The position numbers and the translations under genes were made by a program. Of a DNA stretch of 14,162 nucleotides, positions 5,143-12,542 are shown piece after piece; the stretch's first letter is position 1, and each line of letters begins with the position of its first letter. The stretch is from contig JADLBB010000054.1 in NCBI GenBank assembly GCA_020848055.1, positions 1 through 14,162 on the forward strand. The letters are read 5' to 3'. Under the pieces are notes generated by a model. It made no database searches. It was not told where the DNA came from and saw only the letters and a list, made by a program, of their open reading frames with translations. Origin of the DNA: Chloroflexota bacterium (lineage in GTDB: Bacteria > Chloroflexota > Limnocylindria > QHBO01).

Positions 5143-8091
5143 GTGACCGCTCCCTTCGGTGTCCTCTTCGTCCGCCTGCTGCTGTCGCTCTCCCTGCCGA
5201 TCTCCCTGTTGCCCATGGCCGCCGCGGTCGTCGACGATCCGCCGGCACCCGATCACCTCGTGGTCAGCGAGGTCGTGACCGGCGGCGCCACCGCCAGCGA
5301 CGAGTTGATCGAGCTGTTCAACCCGACCTCATCGGAGCTGCCGCTCGAGGGCCTCGAGCTGGTCTACGCCAGCGCGACCGGCACGACCGTCAGCCGGCGA
5401 GCGGCCTGGGATCTTGGGGCCTCGTCGGTCCCACCCGGCGGGCACGTGCTGGTCGCCAACGTGGCGGGCATCTTCGCAGCCATCGCCGATGCGACCTACG
5501 CCTCGGGCATGGCCGCCACCGGCGGCAGCGTCGCGCTGCGCATCCAGGGTGCGGTGACCGCCGTCGACGCGGTTGGATGGGGCACCGCGGCAAGCACCTG
5601 GCTCGAGGGCAATCCAGCGCCCGCGCCCGCGGCCGGCGCCAGCCTGGAACGCCTGCCTGGCGGGATGCTCGGATCGGCCCAGGACACCGATGACAACGCC
5701 ACCGACTTCGTCGAACGTCCGGTGCCCGAGCCCCAGAACAGCGGCTCGCCCCTGGTTCCGCCCGGAACCACTCCCACGCCGCTGCCGAGCGAGACCGCCG
5801 AGCCCACCGCGGAGGCATCAGCCGAGCCCACCGTCGAGCCCACCGCGGAGGCATCAGCCGAGCCCACCGTGGAGCCGACGCCCGAGGCCACCCCGACCGC
5901 GGAGTCCACCCCGACCGCGGAGGCCACCCCGACACCAGAGGCGACTCCCACCACGGAGGCGACTTCGACGCCGGATCCGATCGTCGTGATCACCCCGATC
6001 GCGACAGCGCGGGCGCTGCCAGATGGCGCCACGGTGACGATCGAGGGGGTTGCGGTGACCCCATCGGACTTCCATGACGGTGGCGGGTTCGTCGCCGATG
6101 CGACCGGCGGCCTGGCGGTCCTGGCGACCGATGCCACCTTCGCGCGCGGTGACCTGCTGCGCGTCACCGGCCAGGTCGACGATCGGTTCTCGCAGCGAAC
6201 CCTGCGCGCCGAGGCCGCCGACATCATCAACCTGGGGACCGGCGCCGAACCGGCTGCGGTTGGTGCGTCGAGCGGAAGCATCGGCGAGGCGCTTGAGGGG
6301 CGCCTGGTGAGCGTGACCGGTTCGATCGTCGGGGCTCCGACCACCCTGACCAGCGGGCTGGCCTTCGATCTTGACGATGGCAGCGGCGCGGCCCGGCTGA
6401 TCGTCGGCGCCGGGTTGGGCATCGACACGGCCGCCTGGCAGTCGGGCGCCGCATTGACCGTGACCGGCGTCGTGGGCCAGCGCGACTCAAGTGGCACCGG
6501 CACGGCCGGATACCGGTTGATGCCGCGGGACGCTGCGGACGTCTCCAGCGTGCAAACGCCTGCCAGCGCGTCGCCATCGCCGAGTTCGGCGCCGACGGCC
6601 TCGCCCACGGCCAGTCCGAGCCCCTCGACAATGCCTGGCGTCAGCCTCGCCGATGCGCGAGTTGCCCCGAAGGGAACGCGGCTGACCGTGACCGGCGTCG
6701 TCACCCTGCCGACCGGCATCGTCGATTCGACCACGGCCGTGATCGCCGATGCGACCGGTGCGATCGTGCTGCGGCTGGGGTCCAACGTCGGCCGGCTGGC
6801 GCTCGGCGAGAGGATCGAGGTCACCGGCATTCGATCCACCAAGAGCGGCATGGAGACCCTGCGCGTGAGCGAGGTGCCGCGTCGCCTCGTCATCGGCGCC
6901 TTGCCCGAACCGCTGGCGCTGCGCACCGGGCAGGCCGGCGAGGCGCACGAGGCGCAACTGGTGGTGGTGCGCGGCGCGCTGGTGCATTCGGCCCGTCGCG
7001 CCCCGGGCGGCAGCACCTCGTTCGAGGTGGACGACGGAAGCGGACCGCTCAAGGTTGTCGTCGGATCATCGCTTCGAGCCAGCGCGACCGGCCTGACTGC
7101 CGGAACGTGGGTCGAGGTGAGGGGCGTACTCGGGCAGCAGACGACCAGGTCGCGACCGGCGAGCGGCTACCGCCTGTGGACCGCGGAGCGCTCGGCGGTG
7201 CGCTTGCTGGCGCAGCCGGCGCCCGGGCCGGTGCCCGCCCCGATCGGCGGCGACCCGATCCCCGCGCCCGGTTCGTTCGACGACCTGGAGGGCGGTGGCA
7301 GCGGGGTCCGCATCGGCGCCACGCTCGTGTCAGGCGCGTGGCCCGAGCTCGGCATCGGTGGCCTGCTGTGGGATGGCGTCCGGCTGGTGGCGATCGATCC
7401 TTCCTCGGCTGACATCGTGATCGTCCTCACGGATGGCTTGCATCCGCCCATCGCGCTGGACCTGGGCAACCTGCGGGTGGTCGGCACCGATCCGGCGACC
7501 GGGATCGACCTGATGGCGCTCGGGCGCGGCGCCGATGACGTGGTGCCCCGTGCGGCACGACCCGCGTCGCCGGCGCGAATCGGCACCGTCACCGCCCCTG
7601 CGTGGGTCAGCGTGGTCGGCCGCCTGGTCGGTCCACCCGATCGCCTCGACCTCCTGGTGCGCGGCGCGCGCATCAGGGTGGATCGTCGCTGTTCCGATTC
7701 CCGCGTGCCGCCCCGCGGTCTGGTCGTGCTCACCGGCGTCGCGCTGCCCGATCCGCTCCGGCTGGTCGTGGGCTGCGATGGGCTGCGGACGGCTCCGACG
7801 CTGGCCATGGCGCCCATCGGCCCAGCGTCGGGTGGCGCGGTGGGGCCGACGAGCGGTCCGGCGGCGCCGATCGTGCAGGACCCGGTCGCGCCGACGCGCG
7901 GCCTGGCCGTGGGTGGACTGCTGGCGGCGGCGACGTTGATGATCGGGACCGCCGCGTTCATGCGCTTGCGCCGGCCCGATGGCCCGGGGGGCGAACCGGC
8001 TGCGAGCAGCGAACATGCCGTCGAGGGCACCACCGAGGTCGAGATTCCGGCGCTGACGCTCGTCCACGTGGCGCGCGAGCGCGGGCCGTGA
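5143..8091 (+). CDS. Secreted, membrane-anchored lamin-tail-domain protein with duplicated OB-fold-like modules
   Basis: The 982-residue product starts with a signal peptide (hydrophobic core around 12-28, likely cleavage after MAAA). A lamin-tail domain follows at about 36-165, recognised by LVVSEV, ELIELFNPT and VDAVGWG. Next comes a Pro/Thr/Glu-rich linker (about 207-285), then two OB-like modules (about 287-368 and 380-468). After a Ser/Pro/Ala linker (about 470-498) the same pair recurs (about 500-587 and 600-688). A further beta-rich region leads to one membrane helix near 920-940, followed by RLRR and a short cytoplasmic tail. Lamin-tail plus OB modules of the VTIEGV...ADATGG type accompany extracellular nucleases such as ExeM and YhcR, but I see no nuclease domain here. 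Binding of nucleic acid or polymer at the cell surface is inference. GTG 5143 has GAGGTG four bases upstream; an upstream GTG at 5104 lacks such a site and gives a poorer signal peptide. Confidence 0.8.
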   Translation: MTAPFGVLFVRLLLSLSLPISLLPMAAAVVDDPPAPDHLVVSEVVTGGATASDELIELFNPTSSELPLEGLELVYASATGTTVSRRAAWDLGASSVPPGGHVLVANVAGIFAAIADATYASGMAATGGSVALRIQGAVTAVDAVGWGTAASTWLEGNPAPAPAAGASLERLPGGMLGSAQDTDDNATDFVERPVPEPQNSGSPLVPPGTTPTPLPSETAEPTAEASAEPTVEPTAEASAEPTVEPTPEATPTAESTPTAEATPTPEATPTTEATSTPDPIVVITPIATARALPDGATVTIEGVAVTPSDFHDGGGFVADATGGLAVLATDATFARGDLLRVTGQVDDRFSQRTLRAEAADIINLGTGAEPAAVGASSGSIGEALEGRLVSVTGSIVGAPTTLTSGLAFDLDDGSGAARLIVGAGLGIDTAAWQSGAALTVTGVVGQRDSSGTGTAGYRLMPRDAADVSSVQTPASASPSPSSAPTASPTASPSPSTMPGVSLADARVAPKGTRLTVTGVVTLPTGIVDSTTAVIADATGAIVLRLGSNVGRLALGERIEVTGIRSTKSGMETLRVSEVPRRLVIGALPEPLALRTGQAGEAHEAQLVVVRGALVHSARRAPGGSTSFEVDDGSGPLKVVVGSSLRASATGLTAGTWVEVRGVLGQQTTRSRPASGYRLWTAERSAVRLLAQPAPGPVPAPIGGDPIPAPGSFDDLEGGGSGVRIGATLVSGAWPELGIGGLLWDGVRLVAIDPSSADIVIVLTDGLHPPIALDLGNLRVVGTDPATGIDLMALGRGADDVVPRAARPASPARIGTVTAPAWVSVVGRLVGPPDRLDLLVRGARIRVDRRCSDSRVPPRGLVVLTGVALPDPLRLVVGCDGLRTAPTLAMAPIGPASGGAVGPTSGPAAPIVQDPVAPTRGLAVGGLLAAATLMIGTAAFMRLRRPDGPGGEPAASSEHAVEGTTEVEIPALTLVHVARERGP
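5800..5871 (+). repeat. Two tandem 36-bp repeats in the Pro/Thr/Glu linker
   Basis: Units 5800-5835 and 5836-5871 are identical except for the last base (C versus G). Each encodes EPTAEASAEPTV. The identity extends to every synonymous position, which indicates a recent in-frame duplication rather than selection on protein sequence alone. Confidence 0.9.
5884..5973 (+). repeat. Five degenerate 18-bp repeats encoding a six-residue linker motif
   Basis: Units begin at 5884, 5902, 5920, 5938 and 5956, each with GAG. They encode EATPTA, ESTPTA, EATPTP, EATPTT and EATSTP. The first two differ by one base and the later units drift. They form a flexible spacer between the lamin-tail domain and the OB-like modules of the surface protein and could be length-variable among strains. 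Confidence 0.85.
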
Positions 8092-8105
8092 GCGGGGGTG
8101 CAGCG

Positions 8106-8111
8106 TATACT
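8106..8111 (+). promoter_or_regulatory. -10 box of the uridine phosphorylase gene
   Basis: TATACT at 8106-8111 matches 5 of 6 consensus positions and lies in the 60-base gap after the lamin-tail gene. Transcription would start near 8118, leaving a leader of about 34 bases before the TTG at 8152. It lies inside a longer in-frame reading frame opened by a GTG at 8098, which argues against that longer start. No -35 box is clear. Confidence 0.5.
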
Positions 8112-8135
8112 CGCGCCCGTTCAACGCCGCAACGC

Positions 8136-8143
8136 GGGAGGAG
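8136..8143 (+). promoter_or_regulatory. Ribosome binding site that fixes the TTG start at 8152
   Basis: GGGAGGAG at 8136-8143 is a strong Shine-Dalgarno sequence, eight bases before the in-frame TTG at 8152. No comparable site precedes the alternative GTG at 8098. Confidence 0.75.
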
Positions 8144-8151
8144 CCGCCGGT

Positions 8152-8976
8152 TTGACCTCGCTGTCACGGGCCGATGCGCCTCGCACTGGAGCACGGCAGT
8201 ACCACATCGGCCTCGAGCGGGGCGAGCTTGCCGAGTACGTGCTGCTGGTGGGGGATCCGGGTCGAGTCGCCAGGGTGGCATCGCGCTGGGACAGCGTCGA
8301 GCTCGAGCGTTCCAACCGGGAGATCACGACGGCGACCGGCACCTACCGCGGCATGCGGCTCAGTTGCATGTCGACCGGCATGGGCACCGACAACGTCGAG
8401 ATCGTGCTGGCCGAGGTGATGGAGATCACCGACGCGGCCACGTTCGTCCGGGTCGGCTCATCCGGCGCGCTGCAGCCGGAGATCGCGCTGGGTGACCTGG
8501 TGGTGTCCACCGGTGCGGTCAGGCTCGAGAACACGACCGACTTCTACGTGCACCCCGGGTTCCCGGCCATCGCCCATCGGGACGTGGTCTGGGCGCTCGA
8601 GACCGCTTGCCGGGAGGCGGGGGTCGGCTACCACGTCGGCCTGACGGCCACCGCCAGCGGGTTCTACGCTCCGCAGGGACGGGCGATGCGCACGCTCCCT
8701 GTTCGCTATCCTGCGCTCGCAGAGGATCTTCGTCGCCAGCGGGTGGCGAACCTCGAAATGGAATCGTCGGCACTGTTCGTGCTGGCACACCTGGCGGGAC
8801 TGCGGTCCGGCACCGTCTGCGCGGCCTACGCGCAGCGAACGGACGGCACGTTCCTCGAAGGCGCGGCGAAGGAGGCTGCCGAGGCGCGCTGCATCGATGT
8901 CGGACTTGCCGGCATCCACCTGCTGTGGCAGGTCGATACCGATGACGGGGACAGGCTTGCCCGTCGCGGACGATAA
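8152..8976 (+). CDS. Uridine phosphorylase-like nucleoside phosphorylase
   Basis: The 274-residue product belongs to the NP-I nucleoside phosphorylase family, which splits nucleosides with phosphate to give the base and ribose 1-phosphate. Phosphate-site motifs are VGDPGR (Gly34 to Arg38) and FVRVGSSGAL (Arg100). The ribose-binding EMES motif is at 202-205. FYAPQGR supplies Gln175 and Arg177, matching the Gln-x-Arg pair that reads the uracil ring in E. coli Udp. VSTGAVRLENTTDFY also follows the Udp pattern. Uridine phosphorylase is therefore the best call; purine nucleoside phosphorylase is less likely. The TTG start at 8152 is chosen from GGGAGGAG and the promoter position. The zinc-ribbon gene follows after 33 bases, probably on the same transcript. 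The role would be pyrimidine salvage, which complements carAB upstream. Confidence 0.88.
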   Translation: MTSLSRADAPRTGARQYHIGLERGELAEYVLLVGDPGRVARVASRWDSVELERSNREITTATGTYRGMRLSCMSTGMGTDNVEIVLAEVMEITDAATFVRVGSSGALQPEIALGDLVVSTGAVRLENTTDFYVHPGFPAIAHRDVVWALETACREAGVGYHVGLTATASGFYAPQGRAMRTLPVRYPALAEDLRRQRVANLEMESSALFVLAHLAGLRSGTVCAAYAQRTDGTFLEGAAKEAAEARCIDVGLAGIHLLWQVDTDDGDRLARRGR

Positions 8977-9009
8977 GAAGAAGAACGAACCTAGGAGGAC
9001 GGACGACAA

Positions 9010-9153
9010 ATGGCGACCGAGGCCTACTGCGTCAAGTGCAAGGCTAAGCGCGAGATGCAGAACGCGACCAAGATCACGATGAAGAACGGCAAGCCGGCAA
9101 CCCAGGGCACCTGCCCGGTATGCGGCACCAAGATGTTCAAGATCGGCGGCTGA
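9010..9153 (+). CDS. 47-residue zinc-ribbon protein, DUF5679-like
   Basis: This is a very small protein with a treble of recognisable parts: AYCVKCKAKREM near the N-terminus, a KITMKNGKPATQG middle, and CPVCGTKMF near the C-terminus. The CxxC pairs at residues 7/10 and 35/38 should bind one zinc ion. The pattern matches the DUF5679 family, which I recall as short zinc-ribbon proteins of actinobacteria and Chloroflexota with no assigned function; the family name is from memory. AGGAGG at 8993-8998 lies 11 bases before ATG 9010, a slightly long but credible spacing. It lies 33 bases after the uridine phosphorylase stop and just before a strong terminator, so it ends that transcription unit. Zinc ribbons of this size often contact nucleic acid or other proteins, but no role is shown by the sequence. 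Confidence 0.85.
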   Translation: MATEAYCVKCKAKREMQNATKITMKNGKPATQGTCPVCGTKMFKIGG

Positions 9154-9180
9154 AACCGCCTCGCGTCACGACTGACGCAT

Positions 9181-9216
9181 GAGCGCGCCGGCCTCGCCCG
9201 GCGCGCTCTTCGTTTG
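9181..9216 (+). terminator. Strong intrinsic terminator after the zinc-ribbon gene
   Basis: GAGCGCGCCGG (9181-9191) pairs perfectly over 11 bp with CCGGCGCGCTC (9198-9208) across a six-base loop. It is followed by the T-rich TTCGTTTGT. This is the clearest Rho-independent terminator in the window and separates the phosphorylase/zinc-ribbon unit from the glycolytic operon. Confidence 0.88.
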
Positions 9217-9266
9217 TCCGCGGCCGCGCGGGTCGGGCTCTCCGCGCTCCGCGTGGTCGGGCGGTC

Positions 9267-9272
9267 TACAAT
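9267..9272 (+). promoter_or_regulatory. -10 box of the glycolytic operon, likely leaderless
   Basis: TACAAT at 9267-9272 is followed by nine bases and the GTG start codon at 9282. No Shine-Dalgarno sequence lies between them, so the kinase message probably begins at or next to its start codon. No -35 box is obvious. The layout copies the one before the minus-strand membrane-protein gene. Confidence 0.6.
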
Positions 9273-9281
9273 GTCCGAGAC

Positions 9282-10304
9282 GTGGAGAACGCAGCCGATC
9301 GGGCGGTCCTGGCGATCGACTTCGGCGGCACACAGATCCGCGCGGCCCTGGTCAGCCCCGATCGCGCCGTCCATGCCCGGCGTGCCGTCCCGACTGACGA
9401 CGAGGAGGGGGTGGATGCGGTGCTGGCGCGCATCGTGGCCGTCGCTGGCGAGTCGCGCGACGAGGCTGCCTCATCCGGCCTGCCGGATCCGATCGGGGTC
9501 TCCATCTCGTCTCCCGGCCCGCTCGATCCCTGGCGGGGAGTGGTGCTCATGGCGCCCAACCTGTCTGGCTGGAGGAACGTGGACGTCGCCGGGCCCGTCC
9601 GTGACGCACTCGGGCTGCCGGCCTTCCTGGAGCGCGACACCAACGTCGCGGTCGTCGGCGAATGGCGCTACGGCGCGGCGCGCGGCACCCGCAACGCGAT
9701 CTACATCACCGTGTCCACCGGCATCGGAGGCGGCGTCATCGTCGACGGCCGGCCGCTGGTGGGCGCCGACGGCACGGCGGGCGAGGTCGGTCACATGGTC
9801 GTCGACCTTGACGGCCCGGCCTGCGGCTGCGGCGGCATCGGCCACGTGGAGGCCATCGCTTCCGGCACGGCCATGGCCCGCGACGGCAGGGCGCTGATGA
9901 CAGGCGACCCGACCGGCGTGCTGGCCGGGCTGGCCGCCGGGCGCGACGTCGACGCCGAGCTCGTCGCGCGAGCCGCGGACGCCGGCGACGCTGGCTGCAT
10001 GGCCATCCTGGAACGAGCCTGGGTCGCCATCGGTGCGCTGTGCGCGTCGCTGCTTAACGTGTTCGACCCCGAAGTGATCGTCATCGGCGGCAGCATCGCC
10101 GAGCACCGGCCGCGGCTGTTCGAGGTGGCCCGCACCGAGGCACGCCGCCGCGTCCTGCCCGTCCTGTTCGATCGCATCCGGCTTGAACCCGCCGCCCTGG
10201 GTGGCGACGTCTCTTTGATCGGCGGACTGCCGATCGTCAACGACCGCATCGGCGACCCGGCCCATGCCGCCGGGTCGCGTCAACCGCAAGGAGCACCGTC
10301 TTGA
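9282..10304 (+). CDS. ROK-family sugar kinase, probable glucokinase
   Basis: ROK kinases phosphorylate glucose or related sugars with ATP. The 340-residue product has the N-terminal phosphate loop DFGGTQIR (Asp13 to Thr17), ISSPGPL, APNLSGW, the catalytic Asp119 in ERDTNVAVVGEW, STGIGGGVI, and GEVGH (Glu168, His171). The ROK zinc motif reads CGCGGIGHVE at 181-190, with His188 where the third Cys of CxCGxxGCxE is usual. His can still bind zinc. IVIGGSI and GGDVSLIGG near the end are also typical. Only 12 residues precede the loop, which supports the GTG start at 9282. The stop overlaps the gap start by four bases (TTGA). Glucose is the likely substrate because lower-glycolysis genes follow; N-acetylmannosamine or fructose kinases cannot be excluded. 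Confidence 0.88.
   Translation: MENAADRAVLAIDFGGTQIRAALVSPDRAVHARRAVPTDDEEGVDAVLARIVAVAGESRDEAASSGLPDPIGVSISSPGPLDPWRGVVLMAPNLSGWRNVDVAGPVRDALGLPAFLERDTNVAVVGEWRYGAARGTRNAIYITVSTGIGGGVIVDGRPLVGADGTAGEVGHMVVDLDGPACGCGGIGHVEAIASGTAMARDGRALMTGDPTGVLAGLAAGRDVDAELVARAADAGDAGCMAILERAWVAIGALCASLLNVFDPEVIVIGGSIAEHRPRLFEVARTEARRRVLPVLFDRIRLEPAALGGDVSLIGGLPIVNDRIGDPAHAAGSRQPQGAPS
10288..10293 (+). promoter_or_regulatory. Ribosome binding site that fixes the TTG start of gap
   Basis: AAGGAG at 10288-10293 lies seven bases before the TTG at 10301, inside the end of the kinase gene. It supports a TTG start that gives the usual GAPDH N-terminus, STRIGINGFGRIGRQ. Confidence 0.8.
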
Positions 10305-11311
10305 GCACCCGCATCGGCATCAACGGCTTCGGCCGCATCGGTCGGCAGTCACTGCGCACCATCATGGAGCGACACCCCGACTCGCTCGAGGTCGTGGCCG
10401 TCAACGACCTGCAACCGGTGGCCACCAGCGCACACCTGTTCAAGTACGACTCGACCTATGGCCGCTACGACGGCGATGTGAGCTCGACCGATACCACCAT
10501 CACCGTGGACGGCCACGAGATCCGCGCCTTCAGCGAGAAGGATCCGGCGGCGCTGCCGTGGAAGGACCTGGGCGTGGATATCGTCATCGAGTCCACCGGC
10601 ATCTTCACCGACGCGACCAGGGCTGCCGCCCACCGCGAGGCCGGCGCGAGGAAGGTCATCATCTCGGCCCCCGCGCGCAACGAGGACGTGACGATCGTCC
10701 TCGGCTGCAACGAGGACGTCTACGATCCGGAGCGCCACCACATCGTCAGCAACGCGAGTTGCACGACCAACGGGCTGGCCCTGCCGGCCAAGGTCGTGCT
10801 CGACAACTTCGGGATCGAGCGCGGCCTGATGACCACGGTCCACAGCTACACCAACGACCAGAACGTGCTCGACGTGTTCCACAAGGACCTGCGCCGGGCT
10901 CGCAGCGCCGGCCAGAACATCATCCCCACCACCACCGGCGCGGCCAAGGCGCTGGCGCTGGTCATCCCGGCGCTGAAGGGCAAGTTCGACGGCTTCTCGC
11001 TGCGCGTCCCGACCCCGACCGTCAGCGTCATCGACTTCGTGGCCATCACCTCGCAGCCGGTGACGGCCGAGTCGGTCAACGCGGCGCTGCAGGCCGCGGC
11101 CGACGGTCCGATGAAGGGCCTGCTGGGCTTCACGACCGAGGAGCTGGTCAGCATGGACTTCAAGGGCGACGACCGCTCCAGCATCATCGACGCCGCCTCG
11201 ACCATGGTCGCCGGCGACAACCTGGTCAAGGTCATAGCCTGGTACGACAACGAGTGGGGCTATGCCAGCCGCGTCGCCGACCTGGCCAACTACATGGCCG
11301 CGCGGTTCTAG
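10301..11311 (+). CDS. gap: Glyceraldehyde-3-phosphate dehydrogenase, type I
   Basis: GAPDH oxidises glyceraldehyde 3-phosphate to 1,3-bisphosphoglycerate with NAD. The product is 336 residues, the usual length. The Rossmann motif GINGFGRIGR opens the protein, and Asp in AVNDLQ favours NAD over NADP. The catalytic Cys154 is in SNASCTTNG and its partner His181 in TVHSYTNDQ. Further signatures are NIIPTTTGAAKAL, LRVPTPTVSV and WYDNEWGYASRV. After the catalytic Cys the sequence is CTTNG, where CTTNC is most common; the second Cys is not essential. The start is TTG with AAGGAG seven bases upstream. It is coupled to the kinase by a four-base overlap and pgk begins seven bases after its stop, so it is the second gene of the operon. 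Confidence 0.97.
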   Translation: MSTRIGINGFGRIGRQSLRTIMERHPDSLEVVAVNDLQPVATSAHLFKYDSTYGRYDGDVSSTDTTITVDGHEIRAFSEKDPAALPWKDLGVDIVIESTGIFTDATRAAAHREAGARKVIISAPARNEDVTIVLGCNEDVYDPERHHIVSNASCTTNGLALPAKVVLDNFGIERGLMTTVHSYTNDQNVLDVFHKDLRRARSAGQNIIPTTTGAAKALALVIPALKGKFDGFSLRVPTPTVSVIDFVAITSQPVTAESVNAALQAAADGPMKGLLGFTTEELVSMDFKGDDRSSIIDAASTMVAGDNLVKVIAWYDNEWGYASRVADLANYMAARF

Positions 11312-11318
11312 GCGGCCG

Positions 11319-12542
11319 ATGGACGCCCTGACGGTCCGCGACGTCAACGTCACCGGCCACCGCGTCTTCCTGCGGGCGGACCTCAACGTCCCGCTCGACG
11401 ACGGGCGCATCACCGACGACACGCGCATTCGCGCCAGCCTGCCGACCATCGTGTACCTGCTCGAACGCGGCGCGTCGGTCGTGCTGGCCAGTCACCTCGG
11501 CCGGCCCAAGGGCAAGGTGAACGATGCCCTTCGGTTGCGCCCGGTGGCCGAACGACTGTCCGAGCTGCTTGGCCGTCCGGTCCGGATGACTGGCGACGCC
11601 ATCGGTCCGGGTGTGGCAGTGGCCGTCGACAAGCTGCGTCCCGGCGATCTGCTGCTGCTCGAGAACCTGCGCTTCCATGCGGCCGAGGAGGCGAACGACC
11701 CGGCCTTCGCCAAGGAACTGGCCGCCTTCGCCGAGCTGTACGTCAACGACGCCTTCGGGGCGGCGCACCGGGCCCACGCCTCAACCGAGGGGATCACCCA
11801 CTTCCTGCCGGCGGTTGCGGGCCTGCTGATGGAACGCGAGGTCGATGCGCTGGGCCGTCTGCTGAAGCGACCGGAGCGGCCGTTCCACGCGGTCATCGGT
11901 GGCGCCAAGGTATCGGACAAGCTCGACGTGCTGCACGCCCTGCTGTCGCGCTGCCAGGCCGTTCTGGTCGGTGGCGGGATGGCCAACACGTTCCTGGCGG
12001 CCCGCGGCGCGTCGCTTGGCAAGAGCCTGGTCGAGGGAGACCAGCTGGACAATGCGTCGCGCATCCTGGTCGAGGCGCGCCGCAAGCGCGTTCGCCTGAT
12101 GCTTCCGACCGATGCGGTCGTCGCACCCCAGATCCATCACCGCGCCAGGACCCGGACCGTTGCGATCAACGAGGTCCCGGCCGACCAGATGGTGGTGGAT
12201 ATCGGGCCGCAGACGATCGCCACCTACACCGAGTACCTGGAGAAGGCCAGGACCGTGTTCTGGAATGGACCGATGGGCGTGTTCGAGATGCCACAGATGG
12301 CCGAGGGCACCAACGCCATGGCGCGCTTCCTCGCGAAGCGCTCCGCGCGGGCGGGGGTCGTGACCATCGTGGGCGGCGGCGATTCGGTGGCCGCGGTCGA
12401 GCATCTCGGGCTCGGTCCGAAGATGACCCACGTCAGCACCGGCGGCGGGGCGTCGCTGGAGTTCCTGGAGGGCAAGATCCTGCCCGGCGTCGCGGCGCTG
12501 CTGCCGGCGGGCGCCGTGGTCAACCTGGGACCCGTCTCGTGA
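11319..12542 (+). CDS. pgk: Phosphoglycerate kinase
   Basis: Pgk transfers phosphate from 1,3-bisphosphoglycerate to ADP, the first ATP-yielding step of glycolysis. The 407-residue product has the N-terminal substrate site FLRADLNVPL, ITDDTRIRASLPTI and SHLGRPKG. RFHAAEE and YVNDAFGAAHRAHAS follow. The nucleotide domain has GGAKVSDKLDVL, GGGMANTFL, VFWNGPMGVFE and TIVGGGDSVAA with STGGGASLEFLEG. Length and motif order are normal. ATG 11319 is chosen because it lies seven bases after the gap stop and yields the standard N-terminus; an earlier in-frame start at 11262 would lie inside gap. The ribosome binding site is weak (TAGGCGG at 11309-11315), so coupling with gap is likely. The stop overlaps eno (GTGA). 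Confidence 0.97.
   Translation: MDALTVRDVNVTGHRVFLRADLNVPLDDGRITDDTRIRASLPTIVYLLERGASVVLASHLGRPKGKVNDALRLRPVAERLSELLGRPVRMTGDAIGPGVAVAVDKLRPGDLLLLENLRFHAAEEANDPAFAKELAAFAELYVNDAFGAAHRAHASTEGITHFLPAVAGLLMEREVDALGRLLKRPERPFHAVIGGAKVSDKLDVLHALLSRCQAVLVGGGMANTFLAARGASLGKSLVEGDQLDNASRILVEARRKRVRLMLPTDAVVAPQIHHRARTRTVAINEVPADQMVVDIGPQTIATYTEYLEKARTVFWNGPMGVFEMPQMAEGTNAMARFLAKRSARAGVVTIVGGGDSVAAVEHLGLGPKMTHVSTGGGASLEFLEGKILPGVAALLPAGAVVNLGPVS

Noticed and set aside
5800..5973. Direct repeats considered as a CRISPR array
   Set aside because: The units are contiguous, in frame, without spacers, and encode a Pro/Thr/Glu linker.
5496..7052. 518-codon minus-strand frame inside the lamin-tail gene
   Set aside because: Its Val/Gly/Ser repeats are the reverse reading of the plus-strand linker repeats, and the plus strand has a signal peptide, domains and membrane helix.
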